64,000 nt of DNA, from NCBI RefSeq assembly GCF_002901705.1, contig NZ_PPPV01000016.1, positions 705,665-769,664 of the forward strand, written 5' to 3'. The stretch comes from Staphylococcus lugdunensis. GTDB lineage: Bacteria; Bacillota; Bacilli; Staphylococcales; Staphylococcaceae. The notes under the pieces were generated by a model. It had not been told where the DNA came from. It did not search any database and worked only from the letters and a program-made list of their open reading frames with translations. Below are positions 8,881 through 19,018 of this stretch, one piece after another; positions within the stretch are counted from its first letter, which is position 1, and every line of letters starts with the position of its first letter. A program made the position numbers and the translations under genes.

Positions 8881-10566
8881 TTAATCTTCTAATAATTGAT
8901 ATGGAATTAATAGATGCGAGTCATACTTGCCACCTGTATATATGTGATTTAAACCATGATTGACTGTATCTTGATGTTCATAGCGTGTCTTCATTCCTAG
9001 TACTGGTGTGCTTGTGCCTTTAACGACTTCACTACCCTTTATCACAACTTGTAATTGTTCTCCGCTTTTAAATAGCGTACTAGATGGCAAAATTTCTACT
9101 TCAACAGCAACAATTTCTTGAGGTGCAAGTTTAAGTTCTTTCATATGATGATGCCAAGGTTGTAGTGCTGTTGATTTTTCAATATCTAATTCTCGATGTG
9201 ATACACGTAACCATCCAGTTGCCACTTGTCCATTTTCAATATGATTAAAATCAGGAAAATGTACCTCTTCTCCTTGACGATTGATTTTCTTTATGCCAAT
9301 GAACAAGTCCATATCATCTGCTTCTTCTGTTGCTACCCATAACTTGAGTTTCATATTTCCAGTTATTTCAGTATTGTGAGTAAAACGTTTACTAAATCTC
9401 ACTTCATCATCAAGTGAATCATCACTTAAATAGCTTACTGAAACTGTTTCTTCTGGTAACTGCGCTTGTAATGACATATCTTGTGCATTTAAATATAACG
9501 GCTTTTCACTCATCTGTGGTAATGGATATGCTGTCGCTGTGTTGTGATAACCCTGATAAAATTTATCACGTACTTCATAACTTACACGCGGTGTTTCAGG
9601 CCAATCATTATCAATACCTTTAAGGTAGTAATCAAAGAACGATTTTTGTTGTTCTAGTGATTCACGTGCATAATATGTTTCCCATTCTTTACGTCCATGA
9701 ATTTTCAACCATTTATGCTGTGATGATGCTTGTTTAAATCCTTCAAATGTGCCACGATTATGGAGGCCTTGTGTAGACCAACTCGCACAAACAAACATAG
9801 GTATTTGAATGTGAGCTAATGGCGCTTGTTTAGCTTGCCAGTATTCATCAAACAACGGATGATTTTGCTGTGCAGCAATTAAATCTTCAATATCCATGTC
9901 TGGCCATCTTTGCACTAAACCTTGATACCAAAAACGGTAAAATCCTGTATCTGGAATACCACCATGAAAGGCGATTTCTCTATACATATCGTTCAATCCT
10001 TCCCACGGTATCATAGCTTTTAAATGCGTTGGATTTAGAGAAGCAACCCACCATTGCGTCACCGCTAAATAAGATACGCCATTCGTCCCTACATTGCCAT
10101 TGCTCCATCGTTGTTTGCCAGCCCAATCGATGACTTGAGCATAATCTTTAGCTTCTGATAATCCCCAAGGATAAAGTGCACCAACTGATTTAGCACTACC
10201 TCTTAAAGCTACTTTTACAACAACATAATCATTAGGTACCCAAAAGCCTGGATCCGGTGATTCTTCAGGTGTAAAGCTTGACGTTAGAATTGTACCTATT
10301 GTTGGCCACATAGGTCCCATATTTGTGATTTTAGGTTTATTATCTTTTCCATAGGTATCTGCAGATATAACAACAGGAAATTGCCCTTCTTTATTTGGTC
10401 TAAATATATTCACATATAATTGTGTACCATCTTCCATTGTCACTGGTCTATCTTTTTCCATTATCATTTCTTGATTTCCATATTGAACACTATCAACGAC
10501 TATATGATTAGTTCCTTCTTTAATCTGTTCTAATGGCGTAACTGTTAATTGTGGATTACCTAACAT
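8881..10566 (-). CDS. CocE/NonD-family (peptidase S15-like) hydrolase
   Basis: This is a serine hydrolase of the CocE/NonD family, related to X-prolyl dipeptidyl peptidase (S15). It has an N-terminal alpha/beta hydrolase domain and a C-terminal jelly-roll domain. The nucleophile elbow is GTNGVSYLAV near residue 165, the expected catalytic Asp and His lie in the following alpha/beta part, and the beta-rich last 200 residues fit the family. There is no signal peptide, so it is probably cytoplasmic. The ATG at 10566 has a weak ribosome site. A better-placed ATG 22 bases upstream is out of frame and soon ends, so the true start is uncertain. The physiological substrate is unknown. It is divergent from the TetR gene. 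Confidence 0.8.
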   Translation of the reverse strand: MLGNPQLTVTPLEQIKEGTNHIVVDSVQYGNQEMIMEKDRPVTMEDGTQLYVNIFRPNKEGQFPVVISADTYGKDNKPKITNMGPMWPTIGTILTSSFTPEESPDPGFWVPNDYVVVKVALRGSAKSVGALYPWGLSEAKDYAQVIDWAGKQRWSNGNVGTNGVSYLAVTQWWVASLNPTHLKAMIPWEGLNDMYREIAFHGGIPDTGFYRFWYQGLVQRWPDMDIEDLIAAQQNHPLFDEYWQAKQAPLAHIQIPMFVCASWSTQGLHNRGTFEGFKQASSQHKWLKIHGRKEWETYYARESLEQQKSFFDYYLKGIDNDWPETPRVSYEVRDKFYQGYHNTATAYPLPQMSEKPLYLNAQDMSLQAQLPEETVSVSYLSDDSLDDEVRFSKRFTHNTEITGNMKLKLWVATEEADDMDLFIGIKKINRQGEEVHFPDFNHIENGQVATGWLRVSHRELDIEKSTALQPWHHHMKELKLAPQEIVAVEVEILPSSTLFKSGEQLQVVIKGSEVVKGTSTPVLGMKTRYEHQDTVNHGLNHIYTGGKYDSHLLIPYQLLED

Positions 10567-10732
10567 ATCTTTTTCTATCGTTTGTCATCCCTTTCATGTT
10601 TCTGCATTTTAATTACAATTTCATTCTAACCACTGTATCATTTTTAACAACAAGCAGACCATCGCAATTTGTTTGAAAATCAACATAGGAGTCAAAACTG
10701 TTTATAATTAGACTGGAATGAGGAGGGAGTAT

Positions 10733-11308
10733 GTGGCACAAGATCGTAGAATTAGAAAATCTAAACAAGCGATACACCATGCCTTTTTACAATTACTAAC
10801 AGAAACGTCGTTTGATAAGCTAACTATACAACAATTAACTGAAACTGCTGATATTAATCGTAGTACGTTTTATAGTTATTACGTAGATAAATATGATTTA
10901 TTAGAAGAAATTGAGAATAAACTCATACAAGATTTACAATATTTTATTGCTGAACAACATCAACAACAACACAACATCATGCTTAAAAACATCATCACCT
11001 ATTTAATCGAGCACATTGATAATCATAGAGATGTATTTAGCATCTTATTTAAAATTGGTAAAGCATCAATGATTCAAGAAAAACTTTATAACCTTATTTA
11101 TAATCATTTAAGTCAATATAAAAATGAAGATGATACGATTGAAGGCATGCCATTTTCTTATTATATGAGCTATGTTTCAGGTGCAGGAATTTCTTTAGTC
11201 AAACATTGGATTCAAGATCCGCATCCTATAGATAAAGCACAACTTGAATATCACTTTTATCAAATTGTTAGCCATGGTGCAGCAAGTATGATTCGATTTG
11301 ACTCATAA
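10733..11308 (+). CDS. TetR-family transcriptional regulator
   Basis: A TetR-type repressor of about 191 residues. The N-terminal helix-turn-helix covers residues 12-50, with FDKLTIQQLTETADINRSTFYSYYVDKYDLLEEI, the standard fold signature of the family's YtrA/DhaS-like staphylococcal members. The C-terminal ligand domain has no recognisable motif. I chose the GTG at 10733 over an ATG 15 bases earlier because GAGGAGGGAG lies just before the GTG and would otherwise be coding. It is divergent from the CocE-like hydrolase across a 166-base gap, so it may regulate that gene. A strong terminator shared with the cold-shock gene follows. Confidence 0.85.
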   Translation: MAQDRRIRKSKQAIHHAFLQLLTETSFDKLTIQQLTETADINRSTFYSYYVDKYDLLEEIENKLIQDLQYFIAEQHQQQHNIMLKNIITYLIEHIDNHRDVFSILFKIGKASMIQEKLYNLIYNHLSQYKNEDDTIEGMPFSYYMSYVSGAGISLVKHWIQDPHPIDKAQLEYHFYQIVSHGAASMIRFDS

Positions 11309-11315
11309 AAACATA

Positions 11316-11350
11316 AAAAAGCCTAGAACATTGAATGTTCTAGGCTCTTT
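11316..11350. terminator. Bidirectional terminator between tetR gene and cold-shock gene
   Basis: The perfect hairpin GCCTAGAACATT/AATGTTCTAGGC is flanked by A-runs on one side and TCTTTCT on the other, between two converging genes. Confidence 0.85.
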
Positions 11351-11363
11351 CTATAATGGTTAG

Positions 11364-11564
11364 TTACATTACTACAACGTTAGTAGCTTGGTCGCCACGT
11401 TGACCTTCAGTAATGTCGAATTCAACTTTTTGACCTTCTTCTAAAGTTTTGTAACCTTCACCAGCGATACCACTGAAATGTACGAATACGTCATTTCCGT
11501 CTTCTCTTTCGATGAAACCAAAACCTTTTTCTGCGTTAAACCATTTTACTGTACCGTTATTCAT
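11364..11564 (-). CDS. csp: Cold-shock protein (CspA family)
   Basis: A 66-residue cold-shock domain protein that binds single-stranded RNA and DNA as an RNA chaperone. It has both nucleic-acid-binding motifs, KGFGFIE (RNP1) and DVFVHFSGI (RNP2), and the expected start [15 protein letters not shown] good ribosome site (CGGAGGTATTCTAT) precedes the ATG. The region upstream of the start (11565-11700) is AT-rich and long enough for a structured 5' leader, as is usual for csp genes. I cannot say which of the several staphylococcal paralogues this is. Confidence 0.95.
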   Translation of the reverse strand: MNNGTVKWFNAEKGFGFIEREDGNDVFVHFSGIAGEGYKTLEEGQKVEFDITEGQRGDQATNVVVM

Positions 11565-11812
11565 ATAGAATACCTCCGTGTGCTTTTGCACTAATATTTG
11601 TAACAAAATCATGTATAAAAAAGAGAGTATTCTAGATAAACACACTACAATTTCACGAACTTTTATTACGATAGACTAACTATAACGTATATTTCATGAT
11701 AAGTAAAGCTTTTTACTAAAATAAATAATTATAAGTTTTAGTTATTTTTATTTTCAACTGGTAAAACCCTACTAAATCCTACAGTTATCCGCTTCACTTT
11801 GTAACTTATAAT

Positions 11813-12586
11813 TTATCTATATACTAATCCACCATCTGTAAGAATAGCTTGACCTGTAATATAGTCTGAATCATCTGATGCTAAGAATGATACTAGATTA
11901 GCCACATCTCGTGGTTCTTGATAACGTCCTAATTTAATTGCAGCTGAAAATTCAGCAAAAGCTTCACCTGGTTGTAACTCGTCGTTATAGCGTACCATTT
12001 CAGCATCGATACGATCCCACATTTCTGTTTTAGCAACACCTGGACAATAAGCGTTCACTGTAATATGATCTTGCGCTAACTCTTTTGCTGCAGCTTGTGT
12101 AAATGAACGCACCGCGTGTTTTGAAGCTGAATATGTGCTTAACATTTCATAAGATTCATGTCCGGCAATGCTGCAGGCATTGATGATTTTACCTTTAGTA
12201 TGTTGTTTTTTAAATTGTTCTGCTGCGGCTTGTGTGCCATAAACCATACCAAAAACATTAATATTAAACACACGTTGAAGTTGCGCTTCATCAACTTCTA
12301 AAAATGGACTTACTGCATCAACACCAGCATTGTTTACGAACACATCTAATTGACCAAATTCAGCTACTGCAAATCTAACCAATTCTTGTTGTTCTTTTTT
12401 CACTGATACATCACTTCTAAAAGCAACAACGTTATAGCCTTTACCTTTGAATTCTTCTTCTGTTTTTAATAAAACATCTCCATTAATATCTTGGATAACT
12501 ACGTTAAAACCATCATTCGCTAAGCGTTCTGCAATGCCTTTACCTAATCCACCTGCTGAACCTGTAACTACTGCTGTTTTTGACAT
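11813..12586 (-). CDS. Acetoin reductase-like short-chain dehydrogenase
   Basis: A 257-residue classical short-chain dehydrogenase. The nucleotide-binding motif [12 protein letters not shown] is at residue 8, NNAG near 87, the catalytic Ser near 140 and YSASKHAVR (catalytic Tyr and Lys) near 153. The C-terminal [14 protein letters not shown] is also typical. Overall it resembles diacetyl/acetoin reductases (ButA, meso-2,3-butanediol dehydrogenase), and NADH dependence is suggested by the acidic residue (QDINGD) after the second strand. I chose the ATG at 12586 because AAGGAG stands about ten bases before it. It is a single gene. The substrate assignment is an inference from family resemblance. 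Confidence 0.85.
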   Translation of the reverse strand: MSKTAVVTGSAGGLGKGIAERLANDGFNVVIQDINGDVLLKTEEEFKGKGYNVVAFRSDVSVKKEQQELVRFAVAEFGQLDVFVNNAGVDAVSPFLEVDEAQLQRVFNINVFGMVYGTQAAAEQFKKQHTKGKIINACSIAGHESYEMLSTYSASKHAVRSFTQAAAKELAQDHITVNAYCPGVAKTEMWDRIDAEMVRYNDELQPGEAFAEFSAAIKLGRYQEPRDVANLVSFLASDDSDYITGQAILTDGGLVYR

Positions 12587-12800
12587 AATAAACAACTCCT
12601 TAAGATTATTAATCTATCTCTCACTTACTAGTTTAGCCTTAAGAAGTAAAATTACAATAAATACGCATAAAAACCAGCTCATTTTAACATATCTTTCAAA
12701 CTTGTAAGCTGAAACTAATATTTTGAAAGATTAGATAAAGGCTCATACATATAACCATTTATATAATCAAATTATAATAAATCATTTGAGGTGAAGTACT

Positions 12801-12965
12801 ATGACAATATTGAAAAATATCATTTCAACACTTTTCTGTCTCGCAATGGTGGCTTTGGGTTTATTCATCATCATGAAAATTGGTGGTCACTATTTCCCAC
12901 AAGTTGACATGTTACGCACAATCAATGAATATAACCCGCTCTCTAATCTGGATATCTATTATTAA
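12801..12965 (+). CDS. Small single-pass membrane protein, function unknown
   Basis: A 54-residue open reading frame starts at an ATG with a GAGGTGAAG ribosome site and encodes one strong hydrophobic helix (residues 10-26, LFCLAMVALGLFIIM). A polar tail ending NLDIYY follows. Coding is supported by the ribosome site, the membrane helix and its isolated position between two convergent/divergent neighbours. I do not recognise the family. Confidence 0.6.
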   Translation: MTILKNIISTLFCLAMVALGLFIIMKIGGHYFPQVDMLRTINEYNPLSNLDIYY

Positions 12966-13025
12966 CTATAAAAAAGCATTCCAACACGATAAACGAATTA
13001 TACAGAGATAACATCATTTTTGAGA

Positions 13026-14318
13026 TTATAGCCACTTCAAAGTGATGTATAAACCTATTAATGTGATAAAGAGGACAGGTAATGTAATCACAACCCCTGT
13101 CTTAATATACGTCCACCAAGAAATTTTCATCCCTTTTTGGCTTAAGACATGAAGCCATAACAATGTGGCAAGGGAACCAATAGGCGTCATTTTAGGTCCT
13201 AAGTCAGAACCAATCACATTAGCGTAAATCATGCCTTCTTTAACTATTCCTACTACAGCTGCTTGGTCGATAGCTATCGCATCAATCATCACGGTAGGCA
13301 TATTATTCATCACAGAAGATAATATTGCTGACATAAAGCCCATACCCATAATGCTTGTAAAGAGGCCATGATGTGCTATCGTCACTAATACATGTGATAA
13401 TAATGTTGTAATGCCTACATTTTTCAAACCAAAAACAACCAAATACATTCCTATGGAAAAGATAACAATATTCCATGGTGCACCTTTGACCACCTTTGTT
13501 GTATTAACAACATGCGATTGCAGTGCTAATGCTAAGAAAACAAGTGCAATCGTTCCAGCAATAAATGATATCGGTATAGGTAAAAATTCACTTAGTATAT
13601 AACCTATAAATAGCACACTGAGTACAAGCCATGACCAACGAAATAATCGATAATCTTTAATCACTGCTGTAGGTTCTTTTAATTGTGAATGATCAAAATG
13701 TTTAGGAATTGTTTTTCTAAAATAAAGCCACAACACAATGATACTTGCAAAAAGGGAAAAGAAATTCGGTATTAGCATTCTAATTGCGTAACCCATAAAA
13801 CTCAAACTAAAAAAATCAGCTGAAACGATGTTCACTAAATTGCTGACGGTAAAAGGCAATGATGTCGTATCTGCAATAAAACCACATGCAATAATAAATG
13901 GGAAAATGACTTTTTCTTTAAAGCCAAGATGACGTACCATAGCTAAGACAATAGGCGTTAAAATGAGGGCTGCACCGTCATTAGCAAAGCAAGCTGCAAC
14001 GATTGCACCTAAAAGTAAAATATAGATAAACATCTTTACCCCTTTACCATTAGAAGCACGTACCATATGTAATGCTGCCCATTCAAAAAAGCCAATTTCA
14101 TCTAAAATTAACGAGATGATAATCAATGCGACAAAAGTTAACGTCGCATTCCATACAATATCAGTAACTTTAACAACATCTCCAATGCTGACCACACCTG
14201 TTAATAAAGCAATGATGGCACCCATCAATGCAGTGATACCAATATCTAAGCCCTTTGGCTGCCAAATAATAAAAATAATCGTCACTATAAATATAAGGAT
14301 CGCTAGCATAGTTATCAT
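13026..14318 (-). CDS. arsB: Arsenite/antimonite efflux permease ArsB
   Basis: ArsB exports arsenite and antimonite across the cytoplasmic membrane. The 430 residues contain about twelve hydrophobic segments, with family signatures [13 protein letters not shown] near residue 112, [18 protein letters not shown] near 150 and [14 protein letters not shown] near 345. The start ATG overlaps the arsR stop codon (ATGA), and GAGGTGG of the arsR end serves as ribosome site, so translation is coupled. No arsC reductase follows, and downstream is a small gene in the other direction. Without ArsC in the operon only trivalent arsenic would be handled directly. Confidence 0.93.
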   Translation of the reverse strand: MITMLAILIFIVTIIFIIWQPKGLDIGITALMGAIIALLTGVVSIGDVVKVTDIVWNATLTFVALIIISLILDEIGFFEWAALHMVRASNGKGVKMFIYILLLGAIVAACFANDGAALILTPIVLAMVRHLGFKEKVIFPFIIACGFIADTTSLPFTVSNLVNIVSADFFSLSFMGYAIRMLIPNFFSLFASIIVLWLYFRKTIPKHFDHSQLKEPTAVIKDYRLFRWSWLVLSVLFIGYILSEFLPIPISFIAGTIALVFLALALQSHVVNTTKVVKGAPWNIVIFSIGMYLVVFGLKNVGITTLLSHVLVTIAHHGLFTSIMGMGFMSAILSSVMNNMPTVMIDAIAIDQAAVVGIVKEGMIYANVIGSDLGPKMTPIGSLATLLWLHVLSQKGMKISWWTYIKTGVVITLPVLFITLIGLYITLKWL

Positions 14319-14632
14319 TGACTTCCACCTCGCTCAAGATCATTACAAATACACATCGGATTAGATTGGTGAATCTGATTTAGCTGCTGTATTAACTGTT
14401 GATAATGTTCTTGATTTAAGCGATACATTCGCTTATTACCTTCTTTACGTACTTCTACAAAATGATGTGCAACTAGCACTTTCATATGGTGGCTCAGTGT
14501 TGGTTGCGAAATATTAAAGTATTTTAAAATATTGTCTGCACACAACTCATCACATGATAGTAAGTCTAAGATTTCTAAGCGTGTCGCATCTGCACATACC
14601 TTTAATTTTACTGCTAACGATTGATATGACAT
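14315..14632 (-). CDS. arsR: ArsR-type metalloregulator of the ars operon
   Basis: A 105-residue ArsR/SmtB-family repressor with a winged helix ([17 protein letters not shown] near residues 40-57), very similar in layout to plasmid pI258 ArsR. It starts at an ATG after AAAGGAGG and overlaps arsB by four bases. The arsenite-binding segment reads SCDELCADN: the second Cys of the usual CxC pair (ELCAC or ELCVC) is replaced by Asp, while a Cys three residues upstream and a C-terminal CIC pair are kept. Sensing may therefore use another cysteine set. A palindromic operator candidate lies 33 bases before the start. Confidence 0.92.
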   Translation of the reverse strand: MSYQSLAVKLKVCADATRLEILDLLSCDELCADNILKYFNISQPTLSHHMKVLVAHHFVEVRKEGNKRMYRLNQEHYQQLIQQLNQIHQSNPMCICNDLERGGSQ

Positions 14633-14654
14633 GGCTATCCTCCTTTATCCATAT

Positions 14655-14692
14655 ATAGATTAACATCTATATAGATAGAGGTCTATATGTAT
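14655..14692. promoter_or_regulatory. Probable ArsR operator
   Basis: A perfect 12-base palindrome ATCTATATAGAT (14665-14676) is flanked by further ATAGATTAACATCTA and GTCTATAT repeats, immediately upstream of arsR. ArsR-family regulators bind such imperfect ATAxxTAT dyads over the promoter. Confidence 0.6.
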
Positions 14693-14706
14693 TTTACATA
14701 AAATTA

Positions 14707-14747
14707 AACCTCTCTACATTACCAAATATTGGCAATATAGAGAGGTC
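14707..14747. terminator. Terminator between pflA and arsR
   Basis: The hairpin ACCTCTCTA...TAGAGAGGT encloses an inner palindrome CCAAATATTGG-like loop and lies 9 bases after the pflA stop on the minus strand. Confidence 0.65.
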
Positions 14748-14755
14748 ATCATTCA

Positions 14756-15511
14756 TTATAATTGTACTGGGATTTTACCTTTAAAGTTCACATACCGATA
14801 TGCTGCCATTACCGCTTCCTCATCAGGGGGGTCAACATCTTCTAATTGGTAATGTACGCCTAACGTCTTCCATTTATGAACACCGAGCTGATGATAAGGT
14901 AAGATTTCAAACTTTTCTACATTATCTAGCGAATTAATAAATTCTCCTAGTCGTATCAAGTCTTCTTTATCGTCTGAGTAACCTGGAACAAGTACATGAC
15001 GAATCCACACGGGTTGTTTCATTTCTGATAATTTTTGAGCGAATTTCAATATATGGGTATTGGGTCTTCCTGTTAAAGCCATATGCTTATCATTATCAAT
15101 ATGTTTGATATCTAATAAGATTAAATCCGTATACTGCTGTAGTGTGTCAAAATGACGATTGAAAGCAATGGTATCATTGGCACAACCTGCTGATGTATCA
15201 ATACATGTATGAATACCATATGCTTTTAAAGCTTTAAATAGCGCTTCTAAAAATGGCATTTGAAGTAATGGTTCTCCACCACTTACGGTCACACCACCAC
15301 CTGAGGCATCAAAGTATGGCTGATATGGTAATATTTCGTTAACCATTTCATCAACAGTCACTTCTCTTGATGGCTCGTTAATCTTCCACGTATCAGGATT
15401 ATGGCAATATAAACAGCGTAATAAGCAACCTTGCGTGAACAATATATATCTTAATCCAGGTCCGTCGACAGTGCCCATACTTTCAACGGAATGTATGTGT
15501 CCTTTAATCAT
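14756..15511 (-). CDS. pflA: Pyruvate formate-lyase activating enzyme PflA
   Basis: A radical SAM enzyme that installs the glycyl radical in PflB under anaerobic conditions. The cluster motif [14 protein letters not shown] near residue 29 gives the CxxxCxxC ligands, and [11 protein letters not shown] near residue 75 binds S-adenosylmethionine. The 251 residues match the family length. The start lies 21 bases after the pflB stop with a GGGTGGGAG ribosome site, so both are in one transcript. A hairpin terminator follows. Expression should follow pflB (see the Rex-like site). Confidence 0.96.
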   Translation of the reverse strand: MIKGHIHSVESMGTVDGPGLRYILFTQGCLLRCLYCHNPDTWKINEPSREVTVDEMVNEILPYQPYFDASGGGVTVSGGEPLLQMPFLEALFKALKAYGIHTCIDTSAGCANDTIAFNRHFDTLQQYTDLILLDIKHIDNDKHMALTGRPNTHILKFAQKLSEMKQPVWIRHVLVPGYSDDKEDLIRLGEFINSLDNVEKFEILPYHQLGVHKWKTLGVHYQLEDVDPPDEEAVMAAYRYVNFKGKIPVQL

Positions 15512-15532
15512 TTGACTCCCACCCTACTTCTA

Positions 15533-17779
15533 TTACATTTGTTCATGGAATGTACGAGAAATAACATCTAACTGCTGTTCACGTGTTAATTTAATAAAGT
15601 TTACCGCGTATCCAGATACACGAATCGTCAATTGTGGATATTCTTCAGGATGTTCCATTGCATCCATTAATGTTTCTCTGTTAAATACGTTAATATTTAA
15701 ATGGTGTCCATGTTGCATAGCATAACCATCTAGCATACTTGTCAAGTTTCTATTTTGATCGTCATCTTCTTTTCCAAGTGATTTTGGCACAATACTGAAG
15801 GTATTAGAAATACCGTCTTTACAGCAATCATATGGAATTTTAGCAACCGAACTTAATGATGATAATGCACCTTTTTGATCGCGTCCGTGCATTGGGTTAG
15901 CACCTGGTGCAAATGGTTCTCCTGCCTTACGACCATCTGGTGTGTTACCAGTCTTTTTACCGTAAACAACGTTTGAAGTGATTGTTAAGACACTCATCGT
16001 ATGTTCAGAATCACGATATGTTTTGTGACTACGTAGCTTAGTCATAAAGCGCTCAACGAGTTCGACAGCAATATCATCAACGCGACTATCATTATTACCA
16101 TATTTAGGGAAATCGCCTGTAATATCGAAATCAACCACTAAACCATCTTCATTACGAATTGGTTTCACTTGGGCATATTTAATTGCTGAAAGTGAATCAG
16201 CTGCGACAGATAATCCTGCAATACCTGTTGCCATCGTACGAATAATGTTCGTGTCATGTAAAGCCATTTCAATACGTTCATAACTGTACTTATCATGCAT
16301 GTAATGGATGATATTTAACGAATTAATATAGACACCTGCAAGCCAGTCCATCATTTTATCAAACTTATCATATACTTCATCGTAATCTAATATTTCTGTA
16401 TCAATACCTTTATATTCCGGTCCTACTTGATTGCCAGATTTTTCATCTTTACCACCATTAATCGCATATAATAATGTTTTTGCTAAGTTAGCACGCGCGC
16501 CGAAGAATTGCATTTGTTTACCAATCTTCATGGCAGATACACAACATGCAATACCGTAATCATCACCATAGCTTTCACGCATTAAATCATCATTTTCATA
16601 TTGAATTGAACTTGTTTTGATACTCATTTTAGCACAATACGTTTTGAAATTATCAGGTAAGCGTACAGACCATAGCACAGTTAAGTTTGGTTCTGGCGCT
16701 GGTCCAAGGTTATCTAATGAATGTAAGAAACGGAATGAGTTTTTCGTTACGAGCGGACGTCCGTCAATGCCTACACCACCGATTGATTCAGTTACCCAAG
16801 TTGGGTCACCTGAAAATAGTTCATTGTAATCTGGTGTACGTGCGAATTTTACAATACGTAATTTCATGATGAAATGATCGATAATTTCTTGAACTTCACT
16901 TTCTGTGATTGTTCCATTATTTAAATCACGTTCAGCATAAATATCTAAGAACGTTGATGTTCTACCTAAACTCATTGCTGCACCATTTTGTTCTTTAATT
17001 GCTGCAAGATAAGCAAGGTATAACCATTGCACTGCTTCTTTAAAGTTTTCAGCTGGACGACTTAAATCGAAGCCATACGTTTGACCTAATTCTTTTAACT
17101 CTTTTAATGCACGATATTGTTCTGATAATTCTTCGCGCAAGCGGATAACATCTTCTGACATTTCTGTAGACATCGTATGGAAATCATGTAGTTTTTGTTC
17201 CATCAAGAAGTCTACACCGTAGAGTGCAACACGACGGTAGTCACCGATAATACGTCCACGTCCGTAAGCGTCTGGTAATCCTGTAATGACACCTGCTTTA
17301 CGACAAGCAAGCATTTCTTTAGAATACGCATCAAAAACACCTTGGTTATGGGTTTTACGATATTCTGTAAATATTTTTTCTGTATCGGCATCTAATTCAT
17401 AACCATAAGCTTCACAAGCTGCTTTAGCCATACGAATACCACCAAATGGTTGCATAGAGCGTTTAAACGGTTTGTCCGTTTGTACACCCACTATAGTTTC
17501 TAAATCTTTATCAAGATAGCCTGCATCATGAGAAGTTATTGTTGAAGCAACTTTAGTGTCCATATCCCACATGCCACCGCGTTCACGTTCTTCTTTAGAC
17601 AGTTGCATCACTTGTTGCCATAATGTTTGGGTTGCTTCTGTAGGTCCTGTTAGAAACGCATCGTCTCCTTCATATAAATTGTAATTCAATTGAATAAATT
17701 CTCTTACATCTACATGTTTGTTCCAACGACCATTTTTAAAACCTTGCCAAGCATCAGTATGTTTATATGTTTCTTTCAT
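15533..17779 (-). CDS. pflB: Formate acetyltransferase (pyruvate formate-lyase) PflB
   Basis: PflB converts pyruvate and CoA to acetyl-CoA and formate during fermentation. The 748-residue protein has the two adjacent catalytic cysteines in IACCVSAM near residue 412 and the glycyl-radical loop RVSGYAVNF near the C-terminus. The ATG at 17779 (MKETYKH) has a TGGAGGGC ribosome site and gives the family's normal length. The reading frame stays open for another 50 codons upstream, but that stretch holds the promoter and Rex-like site and is not protein-like. pflA follows in the same operon. The location near crt differs from the S. aureus arrangement I know. Confidence 0.96.
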   Translation of the reverse strand: MKETYKHTDAWQGFKNGRWNKHVDVREFIQLNYNLYEGDDAFLTGPTEATQTLWQQVMQLSKEERERGGMWDMDTKVASTITSHDAGYLDKDLETIVGVQTDKPFKRSMQPFGGIRMAKAACEAYGYELDADTEKIFTEYRKTHNQGVFDAYSKEMLACRKAGVITGLPDAYGRGRIIGDYRRVALYGVDFLMEQKLHDFHTMSTEMSEDVIRLREELSEQYRALKELKELGQTYGFDLSRPAENFKEAVQWLYLAYLAAIKEQNGAAMSLGRTSTFLDIYAERDLNNGTITESEVQEIIDHFIMKLRIVKFARTPDYNELFSGDPTWVTESIGGVGIDGRPLVTKNSFRFLHSLDNLGPAPEPNLTVLWSVRLPDNFKTYCAKMSIKTSSIQYENDDLMRESYGDDYGIACCVSAMKIGKQMQFFGARANLAKTLLYAINGGKDEKSGNQVGPEYKGIDTEILDYDEVYDKFDKMMDWLAGVYINSLNIIHYMHDKYSYERIEMALHDTNIIRTMATGIAGLSVAADSLSAIKYAQVKPIRNEDGLVVDFDITGDFPKYGNNDSRVDDIAVELVERFMTKLRSHKTYRDSEHTMSVLTITSNVVYGKKTGNTPDGRKAGEPFAPGANPMHGRDQKGALSSLSSVAKIPYDCCKDGISNTFSIVPKSLGKEDDDQNRNLTSMLDGYAMQHGHHLNINVFNRETLMDAMEHPEEYPQLTIRVSGYAVNFIKLTREQQLDVISRTFHEQM

Positions 17780-17834
17780 ACAGTTGCCCTCCATTTCTGT
17801 TGTAAGTGTTTTCAAGAGCATTGTAGCATGGTTA

Positions 17835-17852
17835 TTGTGATTTTTTTCACAT
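17835..17852. promoter_or_regulatory. Rex-like operator upstream of pflB
   Basis: TTGTGATTTTTTTCACAT matches the Rex consensus TTGTGAA-WWWW-TTCACAA in both half-sites apart from the last base. It lies 56 bases before the pflB ATG, just upstream of a TACAAT -10-like element. Rex represses fermentation genes at low NADH/NAD in staphylococci. Confidence 0.7.
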
Positions 17853-18011
17853 GATTTATGACTAATTTTCATCAAATATTTGTCTAAATCGTAAACCTGT
17901 ATTAGTTTGTAAAACAGTTTAATGTTCATTTAGTTGTGTTATGCAACAGTTGTATTGTGCAATGTATAAATTATAGTTTTGAACTATCAATCATTCATAT
18001 AATCAAGCATG

Positions 18012-18053
18012 AAACGCGAAGCAATTATCAAATTTGACTTTTGCTCCGCGTTT
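18012..18053. terminator. Terminator after PepSY lipoprotein gene
   Basis: The hairpin AAACGCG.AGCAA...TTGCT.CGCGTTT is about 40 bases past the stop of the minus-strand lipoprotein gene. The rest of the 300-base gap before pflB holds only the Rex-like site and AT-rich promoter DNA. Confidence 0.65.
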
Positions 18054-18092
18054 CTTATGTCAGCTTTAACTTCTATTTTTGATTGCCAACTT

Positions 18093-18662
18093 TTAATCGT
18101 CTTGTTGGTTGTCTATTACTTTACCTGTTTGCGCATCTACTGTGATATCACGTTGTTCTTTACCTTTTTGTAACGTGATATCATAGACTAACTTACCATC
18201 ATCTTTACTGAGTGACCATTCTTTAATCTCACCATCAAATGCTCGTTGTGCTGCTTTAATAGCTGATTTATAGCTTTTCACTTCGCTATATTTAAACGTG
18301 TCTTGGTCATCTGAATGATCTTGATCACCTTTTTCTGATTTTTTATGCTCGACACGTTGGCTTTTATCGTTAACTATAACCTCAGATTCATTATGGTTCT
18401 GAGGGTTTTGCTGTTCGACTTTGTAAACCCATTCTCCATTTGATTTTTCAAAAGAGATTTCGGTCACTTGCTGATTTTTATAACTGTTCTGAGCTTTTTT
18501 AATCGCGTCTTCAGGTTTCGTTTTAACTTCTTTTAATGCAATTGTCCCCTGATGACTATCTTTTTGATGGTTCGATGTCGTGGTATGGTTATCTGATTGA
18601 CTACAAGCACCTAAAAATAGTACCGATGCTGTAATCAATGTGATTGTTTTCTCTTTTTTCAT
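18093..18662 (-). CDS. PepSY-domain lipoprotein
   Basis: A 189-residue secreted lipoprotein. It has a type II signal peptide with lipobox LGACS around residue 18, a polar linker rich in His, Ser and Asn, and two PepSY-like repeats (residues about 45-95 and 125-185) with the pattern KPEDAIKKAQ...VYKVE and YKSAIKAAQRAFDG...LVYDITLQ. PepSY domains are often placed at the cell surface and can inhibit proteases; that role here is inference. I chose the ATG at 18662 (MKKEKT), which has an AAAGGAGTG ribosome site. The gene is monocistronic. Confidence 0.85.
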   Translation of the reverse strand: MKKEKTITLITASVLFLGACSQSDNHTTTSNHQKDSHQGTIALKEVKTKPEDAIKKAQNSYKNQQVTEISFEKSNGEWVYKVEQQNPQNHNESEVIVNDKSQRVEHKKSEKGDQDHSDDQDTFKYSEVKSYKSAIKAAQRAFDGEIKEWSLSKDDGKLVYDITLQKGKEQRDITVDAQTGKVIDNQQDD

Positions 18663-18758
18663 GTTGTTGCACTCCTTTTTATGTGTTAATAGACGTTTCC
18701 CGCTGAACATCGAACAAAACACATTTTAAGAAATTTTATACATTAGATATTAAACAAA

Positions 18759-18876
18759 TGGGAGCGTGATAGCACTCATTTTGAATTCGTAGTCCCGCTT
18801 CCAGCAAGGTTGACTAGAATTGAAAAAAGCTAGGGATAAATGTATTTTCAATCTAGACAACTACTACCAATATATT
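18759..18876. repeat. Two-hairpin intergenic repeat, copy 3
   Basis: Inverted orientation relative to copies 1 and 2. A degenerate first hairpin (GGAGCGTGATAGC...GTCCCGCTTCC around GAATTC) is followed by GTTGACTAGAATTGAAAA pairing with TTTTCAATCTAGACAAC. Together with the terminator at 18938 it fills the 356-base gap between the neighbouring genes. Confidence 0.75.
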
Positions 18877-18937
18877 TGTTTAGACTGAGACAGCACACTG
18901 TGAAAGTGAAACCATACAATACAAATCATTAAATATA

Positions 18938-18984
18938 AAAAGGCACAAAGACGACTTTAATTTCAAATCATCTTTGTGCCATTA
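18938..18984. terminator. Terminator after epimerase gene (recurrent sequence)
   Basis: The hairpin GGCACAAAGA...TCTTTGTGCC has a near-continuous stem through GACTTTAATTTCAAATC. Almost the same sequence occurs at 28530-28572 after glcB. Confidence 0.75.
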
Positions 18985-19018
18985 TCTTTGAATTTATATT
19001 ACAGCGTTGTATGAATCA

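Noticed and set aside
11565..11645. 27-codon extension of the cold-shock protein
   Set aside because: Cold-shock proteins start MNNGTVKWF, and CGGAGG before 11564 fixes the start. The upstream part is untranslated leader.
17780..17929. 50-codon N-terminal extension of PflB
   Set aside because: The stretch contains the ribosome site, promoter and Rex-like site, and the standard PflB start lies at 17779.
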